DNA of 41,862 nucleotides from contig JBOGGX010000242.1 in NCBI GenBank assembly GCA_050744245.1, positions 1-41,862 of the forward strand. Direction: 5' to 3'. Made by a program: the position numbers and the translations under genes. The notes beneath the pieces are model-generated. The model worked only from the letters and a program-made list of their open reading frames with translations. It searched no databases and had not been told where the DNA came from. This document shows positions 32,680 to 41,825 of this stretch, one piece after another; the stretch's first letter is position 1; the number at the start of each line of letters is the position of its first letter. The stretch comes from JBOGGX01 sp050744245 (GTDB lineage: Bacteria; Actinomycetota; Acidimicrobiia; Acidimicrobiales; JBOGGX01).

Positions 32680-35133
32680 ATGGCGGACTTCGAGACCTTC
32701 TTTGCCGTAGCCACGAGCGGTTCGTTCCCCTACCGGTGGCAGCGACAGGTGGCGGAGTCCGGCCTACCGGAGCTTGTCGACATCGAGACCGGCGCAGGGA
32801 AGACCGCCGGCGTGGTGCTCGGCTGGCTCTGGCGGCGGCTGCGTCACCCCGATCCGGACGTGCGCTCGTCCACACCCGCTTGGCTGGTCATCGCGCTGCC
32901 GATGCGGTCGCTCGTCGAGCAGACGGCGCGGGTCACTCGCTCGTGGCTGGATCGAGCGGCACCCGAGGTCCAGGTGTACGTGCTGATGGGCGGCGAGGGC
33001 GGACTCGACGCCCGCTGGCGCGAGCGGCCTGGAGTTTCCACCGTGCTCGTCGGCACGATCGACATGCTGCTGTCCCGTGCCTTGAACCGGGGCTACGCCG
33101 CCAGCCGCTGGGTCTGGCCGTTGGAGTTCGGGTTGCTCCACACAGGCACCCACTGGGTGTTCGACGAGATCCAGTTGATGGGCCCGGCCTTGGCGAGCAG
33201 CCGGCAGCTCGACGCGTTTCGGCGCCGCTTCGGGTCGTTGGCGCCGTGCCGATCGACTTGGATGTCGGCCACGGTGCGCCCCGACGCACTCGTGACCGTC
33301 GACAACCCGAACGTCCCAGAGCCACTGACCCTGTCTGATGAGGACCGGAACGGAGGCCTCCGCGACCGACTGGACGCCACCCGCGGCATCTCCGAGCTGC
33401 AGAGCGCCACCGATGACAAGGACCTCGCTGCCGCGGCCCTGGATCTCCACCGCCGGGGCACTCGCACGCTGGTCGTGCTCAACACCGTGCCCCGTGCGGT
33501 CGGCGTCTACCGTCAGATCGGGCATCTCGGCGGCGCTGCTCATGCCGTCGACCTCCTCCACTCACGCTTCCGGCCCGCTGACCGAAACCACATCGTCGAC
33601 CGCGCCTTCAGTGACCCGATCGACCCGACCGGACCCGGACGCATTTTCGTGGCCACCCAGGTCGTCGAGGCAGGTGTAGACATCTCGTCGACCACGCTGA
33701 TCACCGAGGCGGCACCGTGGCCCTCGATCGTCCAGCGAGCCGGCCGCTGCAACCGATCCGGGCGCGATGCGGGCGCGCGGATTGCATGGCTCGAGCCCAA
33801 GGGCGCCGAGCCGTATGACGCATCCGACATCGCGAACACGGTGCGGCAGCTACGTGAGCTCGAAGGCACAGCGGTGACCGCCACCGACCTGCGCCTGCTC
33901 GGGAACGAGGTCCCAACCGCCGATCCGATCGTGCCGGTGCTGCGGCAGCGCGACCTCCTCCAGCTCTTCGACACCGCCCCCGATCTGATCGGGAACGATG
34001 TCGACATCAGCCGCTTCATCCGCGAGACCGACGACGTCGATGTCTTCGTTTGCTGGCGCACGCGGGCTCCAGCGGGCAGCGACGAGCCGTTTCTCGGAGG
34101 ACCTCCGCAGGGAACCGAGCTGTGCCGCGTGCCCCTACCACGGGCCCGGACCTGGCTGCGGGGCCGGACCGCCTGGATGCCCGATCATCGCGACCGCCGT
34201 CGGCGCTGGGTCCGCCTCGACGTCGCTGGCCTCCGGCCGGGCCTGATCGTGGTCGTGAGTGCCGACGAGGGTGGCTACGACCCCGCCATCGGGTTCGACG
34301 AGGGCTCCAAGGCCGCGGTCGCCGTCGCGGCACCCTCGCCCGGCGACGCGATCGAGCCTGCGCCTCCCGACGAGAACGCGGGCGACGACCCGGCCACCTT
34401 CGTCGGTGCCTGGGTGCGGCTGGCCGACCACCTCGGAGACGCCCAGCGACAGGCCGTGGCGCTTGTCGCCGAGGTCACGCTCCCTGGCCTGAGCACGCCG
34501 ATGTCGATGGCTGTGATCCGTGCCGCTGCGCTCCATGACCTCGGCAAGGCGCACCCCGCGTTCCAGAACACGCTCTTGCGAGCCATGGGCGACGACCGCG
34601 CCGATGTTGAGCGCCTCGCCCCGCTCGCCAAGTCGGGGACCCGCGCCAGCCTCCGCCACGAGCGTCCGTTCTTTCGTCACGAGTTGGTGTCCGCGCTGCT
34701 GCTCCAGGCACACGAGGAAGCCCTTCTCGCCGACCTCCCCGCGGAGGTGCGCGCACTGGTCACCTACCTCGTCGCCGCCCACCACGGTCGCGTGCGAATG
34801 GCGATACGGGCCATGCCCAACGAACGGACGCCGGTCGACCGGGGCGGGGCTCGGATCGCGTTGGGGGTCGTCGACGGCGACGAGGTGCCGGCGATCGACA
34901 TGAGCGAAGCCGTGCTCCCGCCGACCGTGCTCGATCTCCGGGCTATGGAGCTGGGAGGCGAGGGTTCGTGGGCGAGCATGGCTGCCGCCCTGCTCGCCAG
35001 CGACGACATCGGACCCTTCCGACTCGCCGGGCTCGAAGCGCTCGTCCGGCTGGCGGACTGGCGGGCCAGCGAACAGGCATCGACCGCTACCGCGGTGAAT
35101 ACGGTCGAGCCGTCGGAGACGGAGCGCCGATGA
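32680..35133 (+). CDS. cas3: CRISPR-associated helicase/nuclease Cas3 (type I-G, C-terminal HD)
   Basis: A protein of 817 residues that unwinds and degrades target DNA recruited by Cascade. The helicase comes first: Walker A IETGAGKT with Lys41, a DEIQ box (Asp162) in place of DEAH, SAT-like WMSATVRPD, and motif VI QRAGRCNRSG from Gln352. The HD nuclease is at the C-terminus: His619-Asp620 in ALHDLGKAHPAFQ, His667 in FRHELVSALLL, and His701-His702 in AAHHGRVR. This inverted domain order is typical of I-G (former I-U). The start is ATG 32680, after AAGGAG at a short 2-nt spacing. The stop overlaps csx17 by 4 nt. Confidence 0.93.
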   Translation: MADFETFFAVATSGSFPYRWQRQVAESGLPELVDIETGAGKTAGVVLGWLWRRLRHPDPDVRSSTPAWLVIALPMRSLVEQTARVTRSWLDRAAPEVQVYVLMGGEGGLDARWRERPGVSTVLVGTIDMLLSRALNRGYAASRWVWPLEFGLLHTGTHWVFDEIQLMGPALASSRQLDAFRRRFGSLAPCRSTWMSATVRPDALVTVDNPNVPEPLTLSDEDRNGGLRDRLDATRGISELQSATDDKDLAAAALDLHRRGTRTLVVLNTVPRAVGVYRQIGHLGGAAHAVDLLHSRFRPADRNHIVDRAFSDPIDPTGPGRIFVATQVVEAGVDISSTTLITEAAPWPSIVQRAGRCNRSGRDAGARIAWLEPKGAEPYDASDIANTVRQLRELEGTAVTATDLRLLGNEVPTADPIVPVLRQRDLLQLFDTAPDLIGNDVDISRFIRETDDVDVFVCWRTRAPAGSDEPFLGGPPQGTELCRVPLPRARTWLRGRTAWMPDHRDRRRRWVRLDVAGLRPGLIVVVSADEGGYDPAIGFDEGSKAAVAVAAPSPGDAIEPAPPDENAGDDPATFVGAWVRLADHLGDAQRQAVALVAEVTLPGLSTPMSMAVIRAAALHDLGKAHPAFQNTLLRAMGDDRADVERLAPLAKSGTRASLRHERPFFRHELVSALLLQAHEEALLADLPAEVRALVTYLVAAHHGRVRMAIRAMPNERTPVDRGGARIALGVVDGDEVPAIDMSEAVLPPTVLDLRAMELGGEGSWASMAAALLASDDIGPFRLAGLEALVRLADWRASEQASTATAVNTVEPSETERR

Positions 35134-37325
35134 GCGACGACCTCGCGCTCGCAGGCTGCCGGGTGCAACCACTGGGCTCGTACCTGAAAGGTCTCGGCGT
35201 GTTCCGCCTGGTGGCCGAGCAGGTAGACAAGTCGGCGACGTGCCGGTGGGTTGGTGAGACCCTGCACCTACGATCGGAACTCGACGCCGAGGCGCTGGTC
35301 GCGTTCCTCCTCGAGCGGTACGAGCCAAGCCCGGTGCTCGCGCCCTGGAACAGCGATGCCGGTTTCAAGCCAGGATCGTCGACGAACACCAAAGCGTTGG
35401 TCGCCATCGAACGCAGCGACGATCCGCGCCTCGAGCCGTACCGGCGGGCGATCGACGCGGCTCGCACGGTGATGACGCGTCCGGACTGGACCTCAAGCGA
35501 TCTGTCCAAGGAGGAGAGGAAGAGGCGGCAAGTCACGCTCATGCGCAACGCACTGCCCGACGATGCACTCGACTGGGTCGACGCCGCAGTCGTCCTGCGG
35601 CCTGAGGGACCGGCGTACCCCCTTCTGCTCGGCTCCGGTGGGAACCTCGGGCGGCTCGACCTGAGCCCCAACTTCATGACCCGCCTTGCGCTGGTGATCG
35701 GCCGCGAACCCGAGGCCGCCCGCCGATCCGCCGAGTGGCTCCGCCACGCATTGTTCGTCGAGGGATCGCCTCCCCTCCGTGCCGACAGCGCCGGTCAGTA
35801 CGACCCTGGCGCGGCCGGTGGCGTCCGAGCGGCACCCACGGGAAAGGCCGATGCGCTGACTAACCCGTGGGACCTGGTGCTCCTCATCGAAGGAGCCCTC
35901 CTGTGGGCGGCGGGCGTGGCGCGGCGGCTCGGCGGCTCCACCACCCACGCCTCCGTCCCGTTCAGCGTCCAGGGATCGTCGATCGGTCACGCATCGGGCG
36001 CCGCAGGCGAAGACCTCCGGGGCGAGCTCTGGGCTCCGGTGTGGGCCGAGCACATCAAGCTGCTCGCCATTCGGCGCCTGTTCGCGGAGGGACGCATCTC
36101 CTGGTCGGGTCACCAGGCGAGGACGGCCGCCGATGCTGTTCGTGCCCTCTCCTCGTTCGGGGTCGACCTCGGGCTCGACCGCTTCGTCCGCCACGTCGTC
36201 GCCAATCGCCACGGTCAGGCACCCCTGGCCGGGGCCGTCTCTGCGCACCCCGTTCGCCACCGCCCCGGGGTCGACGTGCTCGCTGATCTCGATGGTTGGA
36301 GCAGCCGCCTCCAGCGGGCCGCCAACGCGCGCGACGCGCCGGCGGGCGTCGTGCAGGCTGCGCACCTGGTGGAGCGAGCGCTGTTCGAGGGCGCCGAAGG
36401 CGGCCCCGGGCGCATGCAGGCGGTCCTCGTCGCCGTCGCGGCTGCCGAGATCCAGGTTGGCAGGAGCGAGCGGTCCCGCCGGGAGGGCCCGGTGCCGCCC
36501 GTCCCCTGGCTCGATCCAGGTCGCTGGGTTCCGCTCCTCGATGACCAGACGCCCGAGCTTCGTCTGGCTGCCTCCATGGCGCTCGGCCGCGACGAGGCCA
36601 CCAAAGATCCGCGCCACGGGGTCCTGCGGTTCCTCCTCACGATGACCCGCCCCGAGCCAGCGCAACACGCTGGCAGGAACGATCCGCTGGGCAGGGTCGC
36701 ATGGTCGCTCGACCCGCCCCCCGTGCCGGGCTTGGTGTCGCGAGCGGTCGACTCTGTCCTGACCGACGTGCTCGCTCTGCGGAGCCGGGCCGAGCGGGTT
36801 GGCGCGGATGGCGACGACGATGGCCCGGGTGTGAAGCCATGGTTCCCCTGCGCGCTCGATACCAGAGCCGGTGACCCCGAGGCGCTGGCCGCAGGGCTGC
36901 TGGATCTCGACCGGCTCGGCGAGCTGCTCGCCGGGCTCGTCCTCCTGCGCCCCGAGCCAGGAGCCGTCGACCACCAGTGGCAGGGCACCACGACCGAAGG
37001 GGTCAGCCCGGGGTGGCGGCTCCTCGCCCCCTTCTACGCCCGGCGCCCGGTCAGTCTCTCCGGTCGGCAGGTCAGGCTCCGTCCCCTAACTCGGTGGGCG
37101 GCTCTGCTCGCCGCGGGGAGAGGCGGCGCGGTGTTCGGTGAGGCGTTCGTCCGGCTGCGCATGGCGCATCTCCGGCCGGTGCCGCGCAGCCCTCGCAGCA
37201 TCGGCACCGGCACGTCGGACACCCTGCTCGCAGCCAGCCTCCTCGCCAGTCCGCCGCGAGCCGACGTACAGCGGGCACTCGACCACGTCATCGATCCCAT
37301 CGCCGACCAAGGAGCTGTGTCATGA
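35130..37325 (+). CDS. csx17: Type I-G Cascade large subunit Csx17 (Cas8u2)
   Basis: A protein of 731 residues. The N-terminal LAGCRVQPLGSYLKGLGVFRLVAEQ and the segment LAPWNSDAGF match the Csx17 family, the large-subunit (Cas8-like) protein peculiar to subtype I-G, expected to take part in PAM recognition and complex assembly. LLGSGGNLGRLDLSPNFMTRL and ALLWAAGVARRLGGSTTHASVPFSVQ are further conserved-looking stretches. The protein carries no recognisable enzymatic domain. The ATG overlaps the cas3 stop, and the stop overlaps the csb1 ATG, so the set is translationally coupled. Confidence 0.9.
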   Translation: MSDDLALAGCRVQPLGSYLKGLGVFRLVAEQVDKSATCRWVGETLHLRSELDAEALVAFLLERYEPSPVLAPWNSDAGFKPGSSTNTKALVAIERSDDPRLEPYRRAIDAARTVMTRPDWTSSDLSKEERKRRQVTLMRNALPDDALDWVDAAVVLRPEGPAYPLLLGSGGNLGRLDLSPNFMTRLALVIGREPEAARRSAEWLRHALFVEGSPPLRADSAGQYDPGAAGGVRAAPTGKADALTNPWDLVLLIEGALLWAAGVARRLGGSTTHASVPFSVQGSSIGHASGAAGEDLRGELWAPVWAEHIKLLAIRRLFAEGRISWSGHQARTAADAVRALSSFGVDLGLDRFVRHVVANRHGQAPLAGAVSAHPVRHRPGVDVLADLDGWSSRLQRAANARDAPAGVVQAAHLVERALFEGAEGGPGRMQAVLVAVAAAEIQVGRSERSRREGPVPPVPWLDPGRWVPLLDDQTPELRLAASMALGRDEATKDPRHGVLRFLLTMTRPEPAQHAGRNDPLGRVAWSLDPPPVPGLVSRAVDSVLTDVLALRSRAERVGADGDDDGPGVKPWFPCALDTRAGDPEALAAGLLDLDRLGELLAGLVLLRPEPGAVDHQWQGTTTEGVSPGWRLLAPFYARRPVSLSGRQVRLRPLTRWAALLAAGRGGAVFGEAFVRLRMAHLRPVPRSPRSIGTGTSDTLLAASLLASPPRADVQRALDHVIDPIADQGAVS

Positions 37326-38272
37326 CCAACAACCGCCTGATCTGGTCCATCCGGCTCGAACCGGCGACCGGGAGCTTCTTCCAGCCCACGGGGTTCCCAG
37401 ACGTCGGCGCCGCCCGATTCAGGCGACCGGAGCGCGACGACGGCGCCCTGACGTACCGAGAGTGCCTGTTGGTCGAGTCGGCCCAGTCGATGGCCAACCA
37501 TCTCGAGGGCGTTGGGTGGAATCCCGCCGAGGACGAGCCCGTCGCCGAGCTGGCTGGGCTCCCCTGGGTGCGGGTCGTGGCCGCCGACGACGGGCGCTTC
37601 CTCACGTCCAGCCGGGTCGAGGCCCACCGGCTCGGAGCGGCGTTCGTCAAGGACGGCACGCTCGACGGGCAGGACGTGAAGCAGGTGATCCGCGATCGGT
37701 TCGGGCTCCGCGATGACACGCCGCTCGACCATCGCAGGATCGCCCGAGAGATCTTCGCCCTCGACCCGCTGTGCCTGATCCACGGCGTCTTCTTCGCGGA
37801 GAGCGCCAAGGTCTGGCCGGGCCAGCCGAAGACCCACCGAGCGCTGACCGCCATCATCGAGGCGGTTGACGTCGAGCCGGTCATCTCCGGCGGCGTGAAG
37901 CGCGACGTGGTCCGCCACGGCATCTCGGAAGGCGAGAAGGGCGCCAAGGAGGGCTATGGGTCGATCCCGTTCCACCGCCAGGAGTTCGCGGCTGCCGAGA
38001 TCACGCTTCACGTCAGTCTCGATCGCCTCCAGCTCCGGTCGTACGGCCTGGGTGACGACGCGGCCGGTCTGCTCGAAGCCGTCGCCCTCTGGGAGCTGCG
38101 GACGCTGCTCGACCGGGGCTTGCGGCTTCGGACCGCCTGCGACCTCGTCCCCGTCGACGACTCGGGCCTCCCGCCCGCCGACGAGCTCGCCGGCCAGATC
38201 CGCGATGGCGCGGCCTCTTGCGCCGACCGTCTCGGTCCAGGTGGGCCCGTCGAGGTCGTGTGGAAGGGCTGA
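37322..38272 (+). CDS. csb1: Type I-G Cas7-group RAMP protein Csb1
   Basis: A protein of 316 residues of the GSU0053/Csb1 family, the Cas7 backbone subunit that polymerises along the crRNA in subtype I-G. Family-like segments are LTYRECLLVESAQSMANHLE at the N-terminus, LTSSRVEAHRLGAAFV, HRRIAREIFALDPLCLIHGVFFAE, and KTHRALTAIIEAVDVEPVISGGVKRD. No catalytic residues are expected. It overlaps csx17 by 4 nt and is followed by csb2 after a 5-nt gap. Confidence 0.9.
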   Translation: MTNNRLIWSIRLEPATGSFFQPTGFPDVGAARFRRPERDDGALTYRECLLVESAQSMANHLEGVGWNPAEDEPVAELAGLPWVRVVAADDGRFLTSSRVEAHRLGAAFVKDGTLDGQDVKQVIRDRFGLRDDTPLDHRRIAREIFALDPLCLIHGVFFAESAKVWPGQPKTHRALTAIIEAVDVEPVISGGVKRDVVRHGISEGEKGAKEGYGSIPFHRQEFAAAEITLHVSLDRLQLRSYGLGDDAAGLLEAVALWELRTLLDRGLRLRTACDLVPVDDSGLPPADELAGQIRDGAASCADRLGPGGPVEVVWKG

Positions 38273-38277
38273 TCTCG

Positions 38278-39687
38278 ATGCCGACCGTCGTGGAGGTGAG
38301 TTTCCCCCTCGGCTTCGTCCACGCCACACCTTGGCAACACCACGTCAACGAGGGTGCTGTCGAGTGGCCGCTCTCTCCGTGGCGGCTCCTGCGCGCGCTG
38401 GTCGCCGTCTGGAAGACCAAGCACCCCGACCTCGACGATCGCGTTGTCGCCCGCGCACTCGGGATGATCGCCGACCCACCGGAGGTGTGGGTGGCGCCGA
38501 GGACCGAGGCTTCGCTGCGGACGTATCTCCCCCCGGACGGCCACAGGTCTGGCCAGGCCAAGACCGACCTGATGATCGACGCCTTCGCCGCAGTTGACCG
38601 GCGGACGCCGGCCGTGGCCTACCGGTGGGGAGTCGGGCTCGACGTCAGTGTTCGGGCAGCGCTGGACAGCTTGGTCGCGGGCCTGGGGTACCTCGGTCGT
38701 GCCGAATCCGCCTGCGTGGCGGCCATGCGAGAGGGCGATGCCGGCATCGGCGCGAACGAGTGGCTCGCTCCTCTCGACGATCGCGAAGGCATCGGTGTTC
38801 GGACCCTCGTCCCCGCCACGCCGCTCGACCTCGACGCCCTGTGCGTCTCGATCGGTGACCTGCGCAGGTCCCGTCGCCTGGACCCGCCCGGCGCCCGGTG
38901 GGTTCGCTATGAGGTGGGCGCCCCGGCCACCGAACCCGCGCCACCGCCTCGGCGCAGGCCGACGCCACCGGTCGCGCTCCGCCTCGCCCTGTCGGCGCCG
39001 GCGCTGCCGTCGCGGCACGCCGCGGTACTGGTGGCCGACGTTCTCCGGCGCGCCGCGATGTCGCGTTTCGGAGACAGGAGCGAGGGAGATACCAGCTCTC
39101 GGTTGAGCGGCAAGGATGAGCTTGGCGAACCGCTCCGCGGGAACCGCCATGCCCATTGGCTCCCTCTCGACGACGACGGTGACGGCCTTCTCGACACGGC
39201 GCTGGTGTGGGTGCCGCAGGGGCTGCAACCTGCGGAGGTCGGGGCCGTCGCCGGGATCCAGGAGCTGCGCCTCCCGTACCGCCTAGGGGTTCGCGAGTTC
39301 CGGCCGGTGCGGGTCGCGATCGAGGCGCTCGGCGCCATGTCCGCCGTCGACCTGCCCGGCCTCGTCGGCCCGAGTGACGTCTGGGAAACGTGCTCCCCGT
39401 TTCTTCCGCAGCGACACCCCAAGGGTCGGGCGCCGCAAGAGCACGTCGAGGACTGCGTGCGACGCGAGCTCGAGGCCCGCGGTATCTCGACTGCGGGGCT
39501 CCTCGTCGAACTGATCCGGGGCAACTGGGGTGCCTGGCGCCGATATCGGCTCAACGAGCGGCTCGCACGGCAACGCGCCGGGTACGGGGTTCGGCTCACG
39601 TTCCCTGAGCCGGTCCGCGGACCCATCGCCATCGGGTCGCTCGCTCACTTCGGGCTCGGGCTCTTCGTCGTCACACCAGCTCGATGA
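38278..39687 (+). CDS. csb2: Type I-G Csb2 (Cas5-Cas6 fusion)
   Basis: A protein of 469 residues of the GSU0054/Csb2 family, described as a Cas5 part fused to a Cas6-like part. The N-terminal RAMP segment EVSFPLGFVHATPWQHHVNEGAVEWPLSPWRLLRALVAVW is diagnostic. The C-terminal half contains RHAHWLPLDDDGDGLLDTALVWVP, a typical Csb2 stretch that may hold the catalytic His for crRNA processing, and ends with the glycine-rich IGSLAHFGLGLFVV. No separate cas6 gene is present, so this protein would make the crRNA ends. ATG at 38278; cas4-cas1 follows after 3 nt. Confidence 0.9.
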   Translation: MPTVVEVSFPLGFVHATPWQHHVNEGAVEWPLSPWRLLRALVAVWKTKHPDLDDRVVARALGMIADPPEVWVAPRTEASLRTYLPPDGHRSGQAKTDLMIDAFAAVDRRTPAVAYRWGVGLDVSVRAALDSLVAGLGYLGRAESACVAAMREGDAGIGANEWLAPLDDREGIGVRTLVPATPLDLDALCVSIGDLRRSRRLDPPGARWVRYEVGAPATEPAPPPRRRPTPPVALRLALSAPALPSRHAAVLVADVLRRAAMSRFGDRSEGDTSSRLSGKDELGEPLRGNRHAHWLPLDDDGDGLLDTALVWVPQGLQPAEVGAVAGIQELRLPYRLGVREFRPVRVAIEALGAMSAVDLPGLVGPSDVWETCSPFLPQRHPKGRAPQEHVEDCVRRELEARGISTAGLLVELIRGNWGAWRRYRLNERLARQRAGYGVRLTFPEPVRGPIAIGSLAHFGLGLFVVTPAR

Positions 39688-39690
39688 CCA

Positions 39691-41361
39691 ATGTCCGGCG
39701 ATGAACCGTTCAGCGAGGTCCCCGATCTCGTGCCGGCGAGGATGGTCAACGAGTTCTGCTACTGCCCCCGGCTGTTCCACCTGGAGTGGGTCCACGCGCA
39801 GTTCGCTGACAACCTCGACACGGTAGAAGGCCGGTGGCACCACCGGGCGGTCGATGAACCCGGCGGCGCGGTCCCCTTGCCGGGCGAGGGCGAGGTCCGC
39901 ATCGCCAGGTCGGTGATGTTGTCGTCCGAGCGGCTCGGGCTCGTGGCGAAGGTGGACCTGCTCGAAGGTGCGAAGGGCAACCACGTTGTGCCAGTCGACA
40001 CGAAACGAGGGTCACCCCCTGACATCCCCGAACGAGCCTGGGAGCCCGAGCGCGTCCAGCTGTGCGTGCAGGGTCTCCTGCTGCGCGAGAACGGGTGGAC
40101 CTGTGACCACGGGGTCCTCTGGTTCGCGGGCGCGCGAGTCAGGGTCACGGTCGCGTTCGACGAGGCCCTTGTCGCACGCACGCTGACCGTTGTCAGCGAG
40201 TTGCGAGCAGCAGCCGCGTATCCCGAGCTCCCTCCGCCGCTCGTCGACAGCCCGAAGTGCCCGCGGTGCTCGCTGGTCGGAATCTGCCTTCCCGACGAGG
40301 TCAACGCTCTCACCGCCCGCTCCGAGCTGCCGCCGCGACGGCTACTCCCGCGCGATGACACGCCCAAGCCGATGTACGTCACCGACCAGGGGGCCTGGCT
40401 CACCAAGGACAAGGGTCGCATCGAGGTCAAGCGCAAGGAGGAGAAGTTGGCGTCGGTCCGGCTGCTCGACGTGTCACAGGTGAGCCTCTACGGCAACGTC
40501 CAGGTGAGCACGCAGCTGTTGCGGGAGCTGTTTGCGCGCGAGATTCCGGTGTGCTGGTTCAGCTACGGCGGCTGGTTCTCTGGGATCGGGTCGGGCCTGC
40601 CCGGGCGCAACGTTGAGTTGCGGCGCCGGCAGGTGATCGTTGCTGCGCAGGGTGGGCTCGCCATCGCCCGCCACATCGTCGCCGGGAAGATCCTGAACAG
40701 CCGAACGCTGCTACGCCGCAACAGCCGCGCGAAGCCAGTGATCGTGCTCGACCAGCTTCGCCGTTTGGCCGACCAGGCCGGCAAGGCGTCGTCGTTGGGC
40801 TCGTTGCTCGGGCTCGAGGGGACTGCCGCCCGCTTGTACTTCGGCGCCTTCGCCGGGATGGTCCGGGAGGACAAGCGGCTTCCGGGAGCCCCGTTTTCTT
40901 TCGAGGGTCGCCGACGACGACCGCCACCGGATGCGGTCAACTGCCTGCTCGGTTACGTGTACGGGCTCCTCGTCAAGGAGCTCGCGGTCGTCGCCCTGGC
41001 CGTGGGCTTCGACCCGTACCTGGGCTTCTACCACCAGCCGCGCTTCGGACGGCCGGCGCTGGCGCTCGATCTGGCCGAGGAGTTCCGGCCCCTGGTGGCC
41101 GAGTCGGTGGTTATCAACCTGATCAACAACGGGGAGGTCCGGGCCGGTGACTTCCTCGTGCGTGCTGGTGGGGTGGCGCTTACCGCTTCGGGGCGAAAGG
41201 CGGTGCTCGCTGCGTACGAGCGCCGGCTGTCGACGACCATCGGCCACCCGACGTTCGGCTACAAGGTCAGCTACCGCCGAGTGCTGGAGGTGCAGGTGCG
41301 GCTCTTGGGTGCGCTGCTGCTCGGCGAGGTCCCCGAGTACGTGGCATTCACGACAAGATGA
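39691..41361 (+). CDS. cas4-cas1: Cas4-Cas1 fusion
   Basis: An adaptation protein of 556 residues. The Cas4 part (about 1-205) is a RecB-like nuclease with FeS cysteines Cys25 (and Cys23) in EFCYCPRLFH and Cys190, Cys193, Cys199 in CPRCSLVGIC; the nuclease Asp103 and Lys105 sit in VDTKRG. The Cas1 part (about 220-556) has catalytic Glu376 in GLEGTAARLYF, His448 in YHQPRFGR, and the acidic cluster Asp460/Glu463/Glu464 in DLAEEFRP. All key residues are present. Cas4-Cas1 fusions are typical of subtype I-G, where Cas4 selects PAM-proximal prespacers. It overlaps cas2 by 4 nt. Confidence 0.96.
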   Translation: MSGDEPFSEVPDLVPARMVNEFCYCPRLFHLEWVHAQFADNLDTVEGRWHHRAVDEPGGAVPLPGEGEVRIARSVMLSSERLGLVAKVDLLEGAKGNHVVPVDTKRGSPPDIPERAWEPERVQLCVQGLLLRENGWTCDHGVLWFAGARVRVTVAFDEALVARTLTVVSELRAAAAYPELPPPLVDSPKCPRCSLVGICLPDEVNALTARSELPPRRLLPRDDTPKPMYVTDQGAWLTKDKGRIEVKRKEEKLASVRLLDVSQVSLYGNVQVSTQLLRELFAREIPVCWFSYGGWFSGIGSGLPGRNVELRRRQVIVAAQGGLAIARHIVAGKILNSRTLLRRNSRAKPVIVLDQLRRLADQAGKASSLGSLLGLEGTAARLYFGAFAGMVREDKRLPGAPFSFEGRRRRPPPDAVNCLLGYVYGLLVKELAVVALAVGFDPYLGFYHQPRFGRPALALDLAEEFRPLVAESVVINLINNGEVRAGDFLVRAGGVALTASGRKAVLAAYERRLSTTIGHPTFGYKVSYRRVLEVQVRLLGALLLGEVPEYVAFTTR

Positions 41362-41654
41362 GCGCCCGCCGCCGTTGGCTCGTCGCCTACGACATCCGCG
41401 ACGACGTCCGGCTGCGGAAGGTTTACGACATCGTGCGCAGCCACGGGGACCGGCTCCAGTACTCAGTGTTCCTCTGCGACCTGGACTCCATCGAGAGGCT
41501 CGGCCTGATGAGCGAGCTTCGCCCTGTGATCGACCATCGTGTCGACAGTGTCGCGTTCATCGACCTGGGGGAGCCCGGTCGGCAGAACAGCGCGGCGATC
41601 GAGTTTATGGGATCATCGTTGCCGCTGCCCTCGGGCGGCCCGACAATCGTCTGA
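41358..41654 (+). CDS. cas2: CRISPR-associated endoribonuclease-fold protein Cas2
   Basis: A protein of 98 residues with a ferredoxin-like fold, starting RRWLVAYDIRDDVRLRKVY, with the conserved Asp12. QYSVFLCDLDSIERLGLM is the second family segment. Cas2 bridges two Cas1 dimers during spacer integration. The ATG overlaps the cas4-cas1 stop. It is the last cas gene before the array. Confidence 0.95.
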   Translation: MSARRRWLVAYDIRDDVRLRKVYDIVRSHGDRLQYSVFLCDLDSIERLGLMSELRPVIDHRVDSVAFIDLGEPGRQNSAAIEFMGSSLPLPSGGPTIV

Positions 41655-41656
41655 CT

Positions 41657-41670
41657 GGAGCGAGCGCTCC
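41657..41670. terminator. Small hairpin after cas2
   Basis: GGAGCG (41657-41662) and CGCTCC (41665-41670), separated by AG, begin 3 nt after the cas2 stop. It may end the cas transcript, though the stem is short and no T-run follows. Confidence 0.3.
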
Positions 41671-41825
41671 GGCGGCCCGTCTCGCGCCGGGGACCACTCG
41701 AATCCAGGTCAGCGCCGATGCACCGCTCATTGACAATCCATCGCAGGCCCAGTCGGTCGAGACGACCGCGCAGCGCTCGATGTTGATATCAACGGCGCTG
41801 CTCAGCGGACTCAAAATCCCCGAGC
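41671..41825 (+). promoter_or_regulatory. CRISPR leader
   Basis: A non-coding stretch of about 155 bp between cas2 and the putative repeat. It contains AT-richer words rare elsewhere in the window: TTGACA at 41730-41735, the perfect palindrome GTTGATATCAAC at 41782-41793 and TCAAAAT at 41811-41817. The position and composition fit a leader that holds the array promoter and integration signals. The exact promoter cannot be fixed. Confidence 0.55.
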
